A stretch of DNA of 64,000 nucleotides from Nitrososphaerota archaeon (GCA_011605725.1 JAAOZP010000017.1:124001-188000); one strand, 5' to 3'. Positions 35,240 to 44,573 are shown, numbered from the stretch's first letter. Notes: a model not told the origin generated them from the letters alone. Numbers and translations are program-made.

Positions 35240-36313
35240 TCACCATTCCGTTAACTTCTTGACTGTCTCCTCGTCGAGTCTCTTAACCATCTCTAAGACA
35301 AGCCTGACAGCATTCCTAACGTCGCTGAGACTCATTATTGAAGCTGCTGAGTGAATATGCCGCGTTGGAACTCCGATGACTAGACTGGGGCAGCCAACCT
35401 TATGAATGTGAATCCTGCCCGCGTCAGTCCCTCCTCTCGCCACAAGTGAAAGCTGGTACGGGATATTGTTCTCCTCCGCAACTCTTATCGCCAGATTCTT
35501 TAAGTTTTGATTTGGTATCATTGAAGCATCCATTGCGACTATCGAGGGGCCTTTCCCAATCTTGGTTTGAGCCTGTCCAGGAGGTATCCCCGGAACGTCG
35601 CCAGCAATATCTACTTCAAGCACGATGGCTACGTCAGGATCCACCAGGCTCGCGATCGTTGTAGCTCCTCTGAGACCAACTTCCTCCATGACTGTTGCTG
35701 CACCATACACGGTGTTAGGATGCTGAACATTCTCTGTTCTCAGCCTTCTCACAACCTCCATCGCTATCGTAGCCCCAACCCTGTCGTCGAAAGCCTTGCC
35801 CATCGCAACCTCGCCACCCTTCATAAGGGTGAAGAAGGAGCATGGTACCACCGGGTCGCCTACTCTAACACCCATGTTCTTAGCTTCGTCTGCCGAGGAA
35901 GCACCTATATCGATGAACATGTTGTCCTTCGTTATCACTTTGCCGGCCTCCTCGGGCGGTATTAGGTGGGGAGGTTTCGCAGCTATAACCCCGTTTAAAT
36001 CACCCTTCTGGGTTCTAACTATAACCCTGGTTGAAAGTAGAACCTGGTCGAACCATCCTCCGAGCGGTGCGAAGGTCAGGAAGCCCTGGTCATTTATGCC
36101 TGAGACGACGAAGCCCACCTCGTCAACATGGCCGGCGAGAAGGACACGCGGTCTTTCGGAACTACCCTTCTTGACGAACGCTAGAGAACCCAGTTTGTCC
36201 GACATAATCTCGTCAGCATAAGCCTGCATATAGCTCTTCGCCTTTAACAGAACCTCCTTCTCATACCCAGCGGGTCCGAACGAGTTTGTCAGGTCCTCCA
36301 GTACTTTAACCAT
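35240..36313 (-). CDS. M42-family metallopeptidase (deblocking/TET aminopeptidase type)
   Basis: 357 residues from ATG 36313. A TTG at 36349 is open but lies upstream of the transcription start predicted from the TATA-like box near 36351-36362. M42 ligands: LLAGHVDEVGF (His), KAFDDRVGA (bridging Asp), VMEEVGLRGA (Glu-Glu), LEVDIAGD (Asp) and PTRHIHS (His), with the RGGTDAG motif. These peptidases form dodecameric tetrahedra in archaea and trim peptides from the proteasome. Complete and probably active. Confidence 0.92.
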   Translation of the reverse strand: MVKVLEDLTNSFGPAGYEKEVLLKAKSYMQAYADEIMSDKLGSLAFVKKGSSERPRVLLAGHVDEVGFVVSGINDQGFLTFAPLGGWFDQVLLSTRVIVRTQKGDLNGVIAAKPPHLIPPEEAGKVITKDNMFIDIGASSADEAKNMGVRVGDPVVPCSFFTLMKGGEVAMGKAFDDRVGATIAMEVVRRLRTENVQHPNTVYGAATVMEEVGLRGATTIASLVDPDVAIVLEVDIAGDVPGIPPGQAQTKIGKGPSIVAMDASMIPNQNLKNLAIRVAEENNIPYQLSLVARGGTDAGRIHIHKVGCPSLVIGVPTRHIHSAASIMSLSDVRNAVRLVLEMVKRLDEETVKKLTEW

Positions 36314-36404
36314 CCATTCTCCGGACAATGTTGGAAAAAGGTTTAACAAAGGTTAAATAAAAGCTTTTTCACCTTCCTCTGTACACTTATCCCGATCATC
36401 TGGA

Positions 36405-36860
36405 TTACAAATCCATAGTTATATTTGAACCTAAATCAGTATCTTGGTCCATCCTTGCTAAGAAGAACGACCCCGCCTGCTCCCAGGTTTCAACAGCCTT
36501 TTCAACGTCGCTTGATACTCTCAGGGATCTCCGGCCCATGAGCCAAACTGATTCTCCGAGTCTCCTGCCTCATACGCTTTTTCTCAACCATGGTCTCCTG
36601 TCCTTCGAATTTACCTTACGCGGCGTTACAGGCCTCCTGCAAACAACTAAATGCGGCAAACCTACTTTAGGCTTCTTATTATAATCGTAAACCAGCTTCA
36701 GCATCACTCTGTGAACACGTTTACACACCTACCTGTATACAAATCTCTAAGGTCGAAGATAACCACATCCGAAGAAATATTCTTCGAGTAACCATAATGC
36801 AACTATTCCCGCAAGCAGACTATAACGATGCGATAAACATTATGAAGCAGGTAATCACGC
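36405..36860 (-). pseudogene. Possible decayed coding sequence in a 660-base gap
   Basis: The gap between the M42 and Hsp20 genes has no intact gene. On the minus strand one frame reads LKLVYDYNKKPKVGLPHLVV then RPVTPRKVNSKDRRPWLRKS, hits TGA at 36572-36570, and continues in the same frame as SVWLMGRRSLRVSSDVEKAV and FFLARMDQDTDLGSNITMDL to TAA at 36405. Upstream, a different frame holds YGYSKNISSDVVIFDLRDLY. The composition looks coding, but with stops and a frame change, so I call it a remnant of unknown family. Confidence 0.3.
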
Positions 36861-36973
36861 TACATGTCTTCGCTGGACCAATCCTTCGGGTGAAGTATGT
36901 CAAGCTTTAATCCCTCATTCCTGAAGGCTTAAAGGCTTTTTGATGGCAATATCTTCCCGAAATCATGAGGGAA

Positions 36974-37014
36974 AAATTAATATTCCCCCGTAGGCATGTT
37001 TTCTAAGCGGAGGT
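36974..37014 (+). promoter_or_regulatory. Promoter and Shine-Dalgarno of hsp20
   Basis: AAATTAATATT at 36974-36984 as TATA box, and GGAGGT at 37009-37014 seven bases before the ATG at 37022. The Shine-Dalgarno fixes that ATG as the start over the GTG at 37013. Confidence 0.6.
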
Positions 37015-37021
37015 GTTTAAA

Positions 37022-37609
37022 ATGTCTGAAGACTGGTTTGAAGACTGGTTTGAAAAGCTTGAGAAGGATTTAAGAAGAATGATGCGGAGAGCCTTTAGCG
37101 CAACACCGTTCGAAGAGGATTTCTTCGACCTTTTCAAAGGTCTTGAGGAGAAGTTTCCAAAAGACCTGGTTAGGGAGGAGAAGCTTCCCGACGGAAGCGT
37201 CAGAAGGGAGTACGGCCCGTTCATATATGGCTACTCCGTCAGGATAGGGCCTGACGGCAAGCCAATCGTAAGAGAGTTTGGAAACGTTAAGCGTAAAGTT
37301 TCCCCTGTGAAACCGCTTGAAGTTAAGGAGGCTGCTGAGCCGCTGATAGACGTCATCACGGAGGAGGACAAGATTAAAGTCATAGCTGAGGTGCCCGGTG
37401 TGGATAAGCAGGATATTAAGCTGAACGTTGTCGGGAAGACTCTTTCAATACGTGCAGAGTCTGAGAGGAGAAAGTATAGTAAGGATGTTGAGCTGCCTGA
37501 AGAGGTTGACCCCAAGACTGCTAAAGCCAGCTATAAGAATGGTATTCTGGAGGTAACGCTGAACAGGGTTAGGAAGGAGAAGAAGGGCGAGGAAATACCA
37601 ATAGAATAG
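37022..37609 (+). CDS. hsp20: Hsp20 small heat-shock protein
   Basis: 195 residues. The N-terminal 100 residues are Phe- and charge-rich (SEDWFEDWFEKLEKDLRRM) and include a YGPFIYGYSVRIGPDGKP strand region common in archaeal Hsp20. The alpha-crystallin domain (about 105-185) has IKVIAEVPGVDKQDIKLNV and YKNGILEVTLNR; the C-terminal IPI of EEIPIE is the IxI oligomerisation motif. It is an ATP-independent holdase. Two DUF131 membrane-protein genes follow after 10 bases. Confidence 0.94.
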   Translation: MSEDWFEDWFEKLEKDLRRMMRRAFSATPFEEDFFDLFKGLEEKFPKDLVREEKLPDGSVRREYGPFIYGYSVRIGPDGKPIVREFGNVKRKVSPVKPLEVKEAAEPLIDVITEEDKIKVIAEVPGVDKQDIKLNVVGKTLSIRAESERRKYSKDVELPEEVDPKTAKASYKNGILEVTLNRVRKEKKGEEIPIE

Positions 37610-37619
37610 CCTGCACTCC

Positions 37620-37883
37620 ATGAACACGCTGCTGACCCTAGCCGCTACGCTCCTAATCCTAGCGGGTTTCCTACTTGTTTTTATAGCTGTTTTCATGGAG
37701 CTGCTACGTGCTTTTAAACAGGGAGGCACTGAGGTTGAGAAGCAAAGTGGGGCAGTGGTGATGATAGGCCCAATCCCCATAGTCCTTGCTTCAGACCCTA
37801 AGACAGCCAGAATGCTGCTTGTGCTTGCCATCATACTCACCCTGATCTTAATCTTTTTAACAGTCTTATTCGCCTACGGTTGA
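37620..37883 (+). CDS. DUF131-family small membrane protein
   Basis: 87 residues with two TM helices (about 5-28 and 64-86) flanking the loop GAVVMIGPIPIVLASDPKTA; the GxVxIGPIPIVFGSD element is the signature of archaeal DUF131 proteins. Function unknown. It follows hsp20 by 10 bases and precedes a paralogue by 6 bases, suggesting one transcript. Confidence 0.82.
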   Translation: MNTLLTLAATLLILAGFLLVFIAVFMELLRAFKQGGTEVEKQSGAVVMIGPIPIVLASDPKTARMLLVLAIILTLILIFLTVLFAYG

Positions 37884-37889
37884 GAGGCT

Positions 37890-38153
37890 TTGAAGAGTTT
37901 CGGAAAACTAATACTAGCAGGCTTCATCCTTATAATAACTGGTTTCGTAACGCTTCTCCTGGCCTCACTGCCGTTTGCTGAAGCCAAGGTTGGGGGAGCC
38001 TTCGTAATATTTATAGGTCCCTTCCCACTGGCATTCGGCTTCGGAGAATACTCTCCCATCCTCCTACTCGTCAGCGTAATTATCGCCGCGGTGATGATAA
38101 TGATCATACTGATAATTTTAAAAAGCTCTTTGAAAAAAGCTGACGCCTCTTAG
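37890..38153 (+). CDS. Second DUF131-family small membrane protein
   Basis: 87 residues from a TTG, with GAGAGG a few bases upstream as a ribosome-binding site. Same layout as the preceding protein: TM helix, loop GGAFVIFIGPFPLAFGFGEY, TM helix. The two are tandem paralogues with clear but low identity, and may form a heteromeric membrane complex. Function unknown. Confidence 0.78.
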   Translation: MKSFGKLILAGFILIITGFVTLLLASLPFAEAKVGGAFVIFIGPFPLAFGFGEYSPILLLVSVIIAAVMIMIILIILKSSLKKADAS

Positions 38154-38175
38154 GTTTGGAAAAGCGAGTTTAAAG

Positions 38176-38811
38176 CTACGGCTCAGGTTCCATTATAACA
38201 GCGTTCTCACCAACTATGCTGCGGAACCTCTCAGCGTCACTCTTACCTCCAACAATGGAGCCATAATGCATAGGCACGAATATTCCCACACCTATGTCTT
38301 TAGCCGCCTGCGCAGCCTCCTCAGCATTCATAGTGTATGTTCCACCGATTGGAAGAAGGGAGACATCCGGCTTTAAACCAGCCATTTCAGGAATTCTGTC
38401 AGTATCCCCTGCATGATATATTTTCACACCGCCTATTGTAACCACGTACCCAACCTTGCCATCCATCTTAGGGTGGAAGGATTTTCCAACGTTGTACGAG
38501 GGAACAGCCTCAACCTTAACACCTGCGACATCGATGCTTAAACCAGGCTTAACAAACTTATGCTCTAAGCCTAACTGCCTGAACCTTGCTTCACACTCCT
38601 TGGGGCCGATTAAAAGAGTCTTGGGGGAAGAAACCTTCCTAATGTCTTCTAAGCTTAAATGGTCGAAATGGTTGTGCGTAACCAGTATGATGTCTGCAGT
38701 CGGACCGCCTTTAATCTTAAACGGATCTATGTAGATTGTTTTCCCTTCTCCAACTATTCTGAAGCCAGCGTGCCCCAGCCAATATATCTTAACACCCTTA
38801 ACCTCTATCAA
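38176..38811 (-). CDS. UPF0173-type metal-dependent hydrolase (metallo-beta-lactamase fold)
   Basis: About 211 residues from TTG 38811; a TTG at 38835 is also open, but a TATA box (minus-strand CCTTTATATTC at 38840-38850) puts the transcript start near 38819. Motifs: WLGHAGFRI, VTHNHFDHLS (HxHxDH metal site), IYHAGDTD, and MHYGSIVGG. It matches the UPF0173 group of small MBL hydrolases, whose substrate is unknown. Confidence 0.85.
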   Translation of the reverse strand: MIEVKGVKIYWLGHAGFRIVGEGKTIYIDPFKIKGGPTADIILVTHNHFDHLSLEDIRKVSSPKTLLIGPKECEARFRQLGLEHKFVKPGLSIDVAGVKVEAVPSYNVGKSFHPKMDGKVGYVVTIGGVKIYHAGDTDRIPEMAGLKPDVSLLPIGGTYTMNAEEAAQAAKDIGVGIFVPMHYGSIVGGKSDAERFRSIVGENAVIMEPEP

Positions 38812-38835
38812 ACTGTATTTAAGTAGTTGGAACAA

Positions 38836-39268
38836 GGTTGAATATAAAGGTTATTCTCCATGATCTCTGCAGCCCCAAGTGCTCACATGTCCCGGCGTGT
38901 TAAGACAGCCCTGTCATTAATGCACTGACAACATAGAGAGTACGAGTAAAATAGAAGATACGTGTGTTAAACTTGTCCTGGAGTAACCGGTTCTAGCATC
39001 TAGGCTTGACAGAGAGATTAAGCAAGCATTCAGTTCATCCAGCATGATTGACCTAGGCTCATGCATATTCTCCAGTCAGCACAGTCCTCCGCCTCTAATT
39101 CCCGTTTAACTCGTGAATACACTTGTGGAGGCATTTTTCCACCTAGGCTCATTGAATCATTATCGAGCTAATCTTCAATTTCCAAATTTAATTCAGTAAT
39201 TCCTTCATCCCTTGTTGAAACTGGGAAAGACTAGTCTTAGGGAAAACCAGGCTCGACCGTTAAACATT
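38836..39268. other. Intergenic region without a convincing gene
   Basis: About 430 bases between two divergent genes. It contains a 12-base direct repeat, ACCTAGGCTCAT, at about 39051 and 39141, and a 40-codon minus-strand frame (39152-39030) reading PPQVYSRVKRELEAEDCADW in its middle; both repeat copies encode MSLG in it. No start signal supports it. I see no RNA gene. Confidence 0.3.
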
Positions 39269-39280
39269 ACGTTTATAAGG
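39269..39280 (+). promoter_or_regulatory. TATA box of the beta-helix protein gene
   Basis: CGTTTATAAGG-like sequence about 31 bases before the TTG at 39306 supports that TTG as a near-leaderless start. Confidence 0.5.
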
Positions 39281-39305
39281 CTTATCGCAATGTCTGCAAA
39301 CAGTC

Positions 39306-40958
39306 TTGAAAAAACTAGTTTACGCAGTGTTCCTAATGCTCGCACTCCTAACTCCACGGAACGCGGGCAACCGCTTCCTTGCGTCAGTGGGTGAAGCGGG
39401 CCCGCACAGTTTTAAAAACACTGCTGAAAAAAGCTTTTCAATCCAGATGACGGTTAACTCGGCAGAGGATGGAGACACGATATATGTTCCACCAGGCAAA
39501 TATACGGAGAATCTTAAAATAAACAAATCCGTGAAGCTTATTGCTAACGGAACGGTGGAAATTAGACCGGTTAATCCGAAAGACAATACCGTAGAAATAT
39601 TGAAGGATAATGTCACCCTTATTGGTTTCACTTTAGTAAACCAGGGAGGAATATGTGGAATACGCGTTGCAGGGGTGACGGGCTACAGGATTACTGGCAA
39701 CAAGATTCTAGGTGGCGACTACGGATTGCTGATTGAGGATTCAAGTAAAGGTTTTGTCTACGGAAATGAAGTTGAAGGGTGTCTTTTCGGAATATACTTT
39801 CGAGAATCCTCTGGCAACACTGTTTCCCAGAATACTGTTGAATCCTGCAAGTATGGAATTAGCCTCTCATTATGTTTAAACATCACGGTTGTTGGAAACA
39901 TGGTGGCCAACTGTACCTACGGCCTGTATAATCACATGTCTGATAGGAGCAATGTGTCGAAAAACGTTTTTCGGGGAAACATGATGGGTTTAGTGGCCGC
40001 CAGGTCTGTAGAAAACCAGATACTTCTGAACGAAATCCTAAATAATTTTTACGGAGTGCATTTAGATGATGTTCGCATAAGCATCGTGGCTAAGAATAAT
40101 GTTTCCGGAGGCCTTATAGGCGTAAAGGTGCAGAACTCGTACAACATCTCTTTACTGAACAACGCCGTACGCTTCTCAACGAATAACATTGCAATAGATT
40201 CAAGCCTCAACATGACTGTCTCAGGCAACATGCTGGAACATGCCAAGGGACATGGAATAATCGCTTATGAAACAGCCAACAGCATTCTATCTTGGAATTC
40301 GATCTCCCATTGCCGCGTAGGGATCTCTATTGAAAATTGCAGGCTTAACAGGGTTGAGGGAAATTTAGCGGTGCAGAATTCGTATGGGCTCTACCTCTTC
40401 CGTTCATCCGGAATCCAGCTTACAAATAACCGATGTTTCAACAATACGAATACGGATTTCTATTCAGAGGGCTCCGAGAATATTTTTGTCAAAGATCTTG
40501 AGTTAAATGGCAATACGAATGATACAGAAGTCTCTTTCACCTATCGAGGCGACGTGTCTATAAAAAGATCTGAGCCCATCGAGTTCAGAGCTGGAAGACT
40601 TTTAAGCGGCTTCTTCAACATCACCCTACTCTCCGCCAACTGCCAAGTAAGGATAAACGTCACATATAACTTGAGAGACATCCAGGAAACCCGGAGGGAG
40701 GAGCCAGTCCTCTACCGTTGGACAGGCTTAGAGTGGAAACCATTAAGAGGCTCTGTAAGGGAAGAATCCTCCGTAAAGGGTTCAGCATCCTTCCTATTAT
40801 CAGAAACCGGAATCTACGTGCTAGGAGTCGGTGAGAAAACCCTGGAACAGTTTCCTTCAGCCGTGACGGTTACAGTTGTTTTAACACTCATACTCGGCTC
40901 CTATTTGACTCTGAAGAAACTCTTAAAAAGTAGAAAGACATCGGTTTTAAAATCGTAA
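39306..40958 (+). CDS. Secreted, membrane-anchored right-handed beta-helix (NosD-like) protein
   Basis: 550 residues from TTG 39306. A signal peptide (about 1-21) is followed by the DGDTIYVPPGKYTENLKINK opening typical of pectate-lyase/NosD folds, then many turns of the GN-V-NC-YGI type repeat (YGNEVEGCLFGIYF, VVGNMVANCTYGLY, LSWNSISHCRVGIS). A beta-domain at about 410-510 and a TM helix (about 518-537) with a basic tail anchor it at the C-terminus. It is a surface protein, perhaps glycan-binding; no catalytic residues can be pinned down. Many N-glycosylation sequons. Confidence 0.82.
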   Translation: MKKLVYAVFLMLALLTPRNAGNRFLASVGEAGPHSFKNTAEKSFSIQMTVNSAEDGDTIYVPPGKYTENLKINKSVKLIANGTVEIRPVNPKDNTVEILKDNVTLIGFTLVNQGGICGIRVAGVTGYRITGNKILGGDYGLLIEDSSKGFVYGNEVEGCLFGIYFRESSGNTVSQNTVESCKYGISLSLCLNITVVGNMVANCTYGLYNHMSDRSNVSKNVFRGNMMGLVAARSVENQILLNEILNNFYGVHLDDVRISIVAKNNVSGGLIGVKVQNSYNISLLNNAVRFSTNNIAIDSSLNMTVSGNMLEHAKGHGIIAYETANSILSWNSISHCRVGISIENCRLNRVEGNLAVQNSYGLYLFRSSGIQLTNNRCFNNTNTDFYSEGSENIFVKDLELNGNTNDTEVSFTYRGDVSIKRSEPIEFRAGRLLSGFFNITLLSANCQVRINVTYNLRDIQETRREEPVLYRWTGLEWKPLRGSVREESSVKGSASFLLSETGIYVLGVGEKTLEQFPSAVTVTVVLTLILGSYLTLKKLLKSRKTSVLKS

Positions 40959-40973
40959 ACCACTGAGTGTACA

Positions 40974-41231
40974 CTATTCTCCGGATTCTTCTTTTTTCCT
41001 CACAGCTTCCCTTATTATTGTTATAAGGTAGACGAGAGTACCGTAACCCACTAGTGCGACGCTGGAGAAAGAAAAAGCTATTTGAATCACGACGAGGACG
41101 GATAGCATAGTCGGATTATAGCCTGTCCTAACATACCACATATTGTATAAACCGGCAAGCATTGACAGCAGGTAGAGCAGAACTCCGATGATCATAGCTC
41201 TCTTAGGATTCACTCTGCTAAGACCTCTCAT
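40974..41231 (-). CDS. Small membrane protein at the end of the Opp operon
   Basis: 85 residues from ATG 41231 (a longer frame to 41309 would overlap oppF much more). Two TM helices: AMIIGVLLYLLSMLAGLYNMWY and a second around LSVLVVIQIAFSFSSVALVGY, with a basic tail. Overlaps the oppF 3' end by 14 bases, so it is probably translated from the same message. Not a recognised family; possible accessory subunit. Confidence 0.6.
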   Translation of the reverse strand: MRGLSRVNPKRAMIIGVLLYLLSMLAGLYNMWYVRTGYNPTMLSVLVVIQIAFSFSSVALVGYGTLVYLITIIREAVRKKEESGE

Positions 41232-42210
41232 AAAGCCAGCATTTAACCCAGTGTCCTGGGGCTGCTTCAAACTCCGGCGGCTCCTCTTTAAAACACTTGT
41301 CAAAGGCACGTGGACAACGCGGAGAGAATCTGCAGTTCTTAGGAGGATCTACGAGGGCGGGAGGCTCTCCTGGTGGAACTTCTTTAAACCTGCTCCTGTT
41401 CTGCGGATTTGGGTCCGGTGTTGCTATAAGCAGGGCTTTTGTATACGGGTGTAAAGGATTCCTCAAGACTTCCCGGGTAGAAGCCTTCTCCATAACGTGC
41501 CCGGCGTACATTATCAGCGCCGATTCTGAGAAGAATCGTGTTGTTGCAAGATCGTGCGTTATGTATATCACGCCGAGCCTAAGCCTTTCCTGAAGCCTTC
41601 TTAACAAAGTTAGAATCTCTATCCGCACGGAGGCATCCAGCATCGATACAGGCTCGTCGGCAACGATTAGCCGGGGTTCAAGAATTATCGCCCTAGCTAT
41701 CGCAACCCTCTGCAACTGGCCTCCGCTGAGCATATGGGGATACTTATATGCGAAGTCCTCGACTGGCGTAAGCCTCACTTCTTCAAGCGCCTTGAAAACT
41801 CTTTCAGCCCTCTCCTCTCTCGACTTAACCGTGTTATGAATTAGGAGTGGTTCCTCCAATGCCCTGAATACTGTGAAATGGGATGCGAAGGCTCCGAAAG
41901 GATCCTGTTGGACTAGGCTCGCCATTCTCCTGTACCACTTTAAATCCTTCACCTTAGTATGTGTGATATCTTTCCCTTGAAAAAGTATCCTGCCGCCGTT
42001 GGGCTCGTAAAGCCTTAGGATAGTCTTACCCAGAGTCGTCTTCCCACTTCCACTCTCCCCTACGAGCGACACGGCTTTTCCCTCTTCAAGGCTGAAAGTC
42101 ACGCCGTCAACCGCCTTCACATAATTCACCCTAGAGCTTAGGAAACCCCTTCTGATTTCAAACCATTTCCGCAAGTCTTCCAGCTCAAGCAGCCTAGTAT
42201 CCGAATTCAT
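41218..42210 (-). CDS. oppF: Oligopeptide/dipeptide ABC transporter ATP-binding protein (OppF type)
   Basis: 330 residues. Walker A GESGSGKTT, signature LSGGQLQRVAIARA, Walker B LIVADEPVSMLD, H-loop YITHDLATT, and the OppD/F-specific C-terminal region with PPKNCRFSPRCPRAFDKC. It energises import through OppB/OppC. It overlaps oppD by 4 bases. Family members also import oligosaccharides in archaea, so 'peptide' is not certain. Confidence 0.93.
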   Translation of the reverse strand: MNSDTRLLELEDLRKWFEIRRGFLSSRVNYVKAVDGVTFSLEEGKAVSLVGESGSGKTTLGKTILRLYEPNGGRILFQGKDITHTKVKDLKWYRRMASLVQQDPFGAFASHFTVFRALEEPLLIHNTVKSREERAERVFKALEEVRLTPVEDFAYKYPHMLSGGQLQRVAIARAIILEPRLIVADEPVSMLDASVRIEILTLLRRLQERLRLGVIYITHDLATTRFFSESALIMYAGHVMEKASTREVLRNPLHPYTKALLIATPDPNPQNRSRFKEVPPGEPPALVDPPKNCRFSPRCPRAFDKCFKEEPPEFEAAPGHWVKCWLYERS

Positions 42211-43181
42211 TTCCCATCACCGTAAAGCCAGCATCTAACTAAATGGTCTTCACCCACCTTAATCATCCCGGGTTCCTCAGCACTACACTTATCCCACGCA
42301 AACCTGCATCTCGGGTGGAACCTGCAGCCCGAAGGCGGGTCTATTAGGCTTGGCGGAGCCCCACTTATGAACTCTGGCTTCCTATCGGTGGTAAGCGTTG
42401 GGACACTTGCTATTAGGCCTCTTGAATAAGGGTGCTTCGGCTCCGTGTAGAAGACATCCGCGCTGGAGAGCTCAACTATCTTACCCGCGTATATAACAGC
42501 AACTTTATTTGCAAGCTCGCTGGCTAAGCCCAAGTCGTGAGTTATGAAAATATAGCTGAGCCTAAACTCGTTTTTAATCCTCTTCAAAAGGTTGATTATG
42601 TTAGCCTGGGTCAAGACGTCCAGCGCTGAAGTAGGCTCGTCGAGAATCACTATTTCAGGATTGGTTATCAGGGCCATTGCTATAGCCGCCCTCTGTTTCA
42701 TGCCGCCACTGAGCTCAAACGGATATCTTTCAGCAAATACTCCAGGCATCCCCATAAGCTCAATCAGCTGCCTCGCCTTTTTCAAAGCCTCTTTCTTCTC
42801 AACATTATCGTGAATGACCAGTGGTTCAGCCACTTGCTGGCCTATTTTATAAACCGGGTTGAACGAGTTCATCGCTCCTTGGAAGACAATTGATATTTTC
42901 TTCCACCTAACCTCCCTTCTGAAAGCCTCCTCGTCGAGCTCCATCACGTTCCTGCCGTTGAGAAACACTTTTCCCTCGTAAGTATGAATGTTCCTCGGGA
43001 GAACCCGGACAAGGGCACGAGCCAACGTACTCTTCCCACATCCTGACTCGCCGACGACCGCTAGCACATCCTCCTTCTCCAGGTCGAAATTTATCTCCTC
43101 CAAGGCCTTCACTACTCCTTTTCTAGTTCTATAGTAAAGCTTAAGGTCGCGGACTGATAAAACTGTTTTTCCGCTGCTCAT
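42207..43181 (-). CDS. oppD: Oligopeptide/dipeptide ABC transporter ATP-binding protein (OppD type)
   Basis: 324 residues. Walker A GESGCGKST, signature LSGGMKQRAAIAMA, Walker B IVILDEPTSALD, FITHDLGLA, and the C-terminal GCRFHPRCRFAWDKC motif. First ATPase of the pair; the gene starts 4 bases after the permease gene ends. Confidence 0.93.
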   Translation of the reverse strand: MSSGKTVLSVRDLKLYYRTRKGVVKALEEINFDLEKEDVLAVVGESGCGKSTLARALVRVLPRNIHTYEGKVFLNGRNVMELDEEAFRREVRWKKISIVFQGAMNSFNPVYKIGQQVAEPLVIHDNVEKKEALKKARQLIELMGMPGVFAERYPFELSGGMKQRAAIAMALITNPEIVILDEPTSALDVLTQANIINLLKRIKNEFRLSYIFITHDLGLASELANKVAVIYAGKIVELSSADVFYTEPKHPYSRGLIASVPTLTTDRKPEFISGAPPSLIDPPSGCRFHPRCRFAWDKCSAEEPGMIKVGEDHLVRCWLYGDGK

Positions 43182-43185
43182 TCCT

Positions 43186-44571
43186 CTACAACTCCTTTAG
43201 CTTCGGGTTAACTATCTTCTCGAGAGCCATGCCTATCAGGGCGAAAGCGATCGAGGTGAGAATCAGCATGAAGGCAGGCTCTAAAACCCAGTAATACATG
43301 CCTTTGTAGAATGCGCCGTTAGTCTGAGCATCGTTTATAATCTTGCCCCATGTTGGGAGGAATGGGTCTCCCAGCCCTAAGTAGGAAAGCCCAGCCTCAA
43401 GAAACACGAAGCCCGGCACTGAGGATATCATTCCGGGAACTACTGGAGGCAGTATCTTCGGTATAACGTAGAACAGTATTAGCCTCATGTTACTGGCTCC
43501 ATATGCTTGCGCAGCCTCAATATACGGGTAACTCTTAATCTGCATGACTAGTATGCGGGTGCCCTTTATGCCGAGAGAGAATATACTTAGGACAACCACG
43601 CTTAGAAGGATGATTAACAAGTCTATCCTGTAGAACGTTGTAAGCATGATTAGAATCGGCAGGAAGGGCAAGACCGCGTTTATTTCAACTATTCTCTGAA
43701 TAACTAGATCAATCTTCCCACCATACCAACCGCTTATCGTGCCTATTATGAGGCTTAAAACCGTTGTAAGTATAGCGGATGTGAGCCCGAAGGACATGGC
43801 TATTGGAGTTCCCCAGAGCAAACCTATTAGTAGGGGCCTCCTCAGATGGTCTGTACCAGCCAACCCGTAGACTGAACCGTATATCACTACCTCCGCGTTC
43901 AAAACATCATTCTTTTCAAGGGTCGTTTCGAAGCGTATTCCATACCTGCCTTTCAAGACCCTTGGGTCCAGCGAGTATTCTGCGAAAAGGCCTTTCTCAA
44001 CAGTTACCATGAAGCTGGGTTTTCCTCCGACCTTGTTTTCGAAAAGCCCCTCCAGCCTCAGCTCTAGGCTAAGGTCGTTGCTCAAATAAAGCCTGTCGTC
44101 TGGTCTCCTCAAAACATGCTTCTTCAAGAAGACCTCTTCACCATCCGGCCTAATCCAGTAGAATTCTACTGCAGGCTTCTCCGAATAGCTTGAGTTGAAG
44201 AACATCACTATTTCCGACGGAAAATCGTCGTACTCATAGTTGAAGTAGACAGTCCAAGATGCGGCGAGCCTACCGTCTTCAAGCAAAACCTTTGTAGCAT
44301 CAGCATCCTTAAGCGGAACTATGATTGTTCGAGGTAGTTTTTTCCCATAGAAAATCTCAACCCATTCTGGTTGAGCGTTCCTCGGATTCCTGCTCCAGGC
44401 CTCGCTTGACCTCCAAGCTTGAATCGCCTCTGGAAGAGGTATTGTCACCATGGTGTAAACAGAAAGGACAATAAGGAAGAGGAGTATAGCTACTCCGATG
44501 ACAGCAGACTTGTAGCTTAAAACTTCGTGCAAAACGCCTTTTAAGCCGCCAACACGCTTTGAAGAGCTCAT
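43186..44571 (-). CDS. oppC: ABC transporter permease (OppC type) with large extracytoplasmic insert
   Basis: 461 residues from ATG 44571, chosen because GGGGAGGTTG lies 5 bases upstream (an ATG five codons earlier is within oppB). Normal OppC is about 300 residues. Here an insert of about 180 residues (about 50-230) follows TM1, with beta-type sequence such as TVYFNYEYDDFPSEIVMFF and FMVTVEKGLFAEYSL. The permease core (from about 240) has the EAA-type loop YIEAAQAYGASNMRLILFYV. The insert is likely outside and may contact the binding protein. Confidence 0.9.
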   Translation of the reverse strand: MSSSKRVGGLKGVLHEVLSYKSAVIGVAILLFLIVLSVYTMVTIPLPEAIQAWRSSEAWSRNPRNAQPEWVEIFYGKKLPRTIIVPLKDADATKVLLEDGRLAASWTVYFNYEYDDFPSEIVMFFNSSYSEKPAVEFYWIRPDGEEVFLKKHVLRRPDDRLYLSNDLSLELRLEGLFENKVGGKPSFMVTVEKGLFAEYSLDPRVLKGRYGIRFETTLEKNDVLNAEVVIYGSVYGLAGTDHLRRPLLIGLLWGTPIAMSFGLTSAILTTVLSLIIGTISGWYGGKIDLVIQRIVEINAVLPFLPILIMLTTFYRIDLLIILLSVVVLSIFSLGIKGTRILVMQIKSYPYIEAAQAYGASNMRLILFYVIPKILPPVVPGMISSVPGFVFLEAGLSYLGLGDPFLPTWGKIINDAQTNGAFYKGMYYWVLEPAFMLILTSIAFALIGMALEKIVNPKLKEL

Positions 44572-44573
44572 TT

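Noticed and set aside
36570..36572. In-frame TGA as a possible selenocysteine codon
   Set aside because: Other stops and a frame change in the same stretch point to decay, and I see no SECIS-like hairpin nearby.
39030..39152. 40-codon minus-strand frame with MSLG at both repeat copies
   Set aside because: No promoter or ribosome-binding site and no family; recorded only in the intergenic note.
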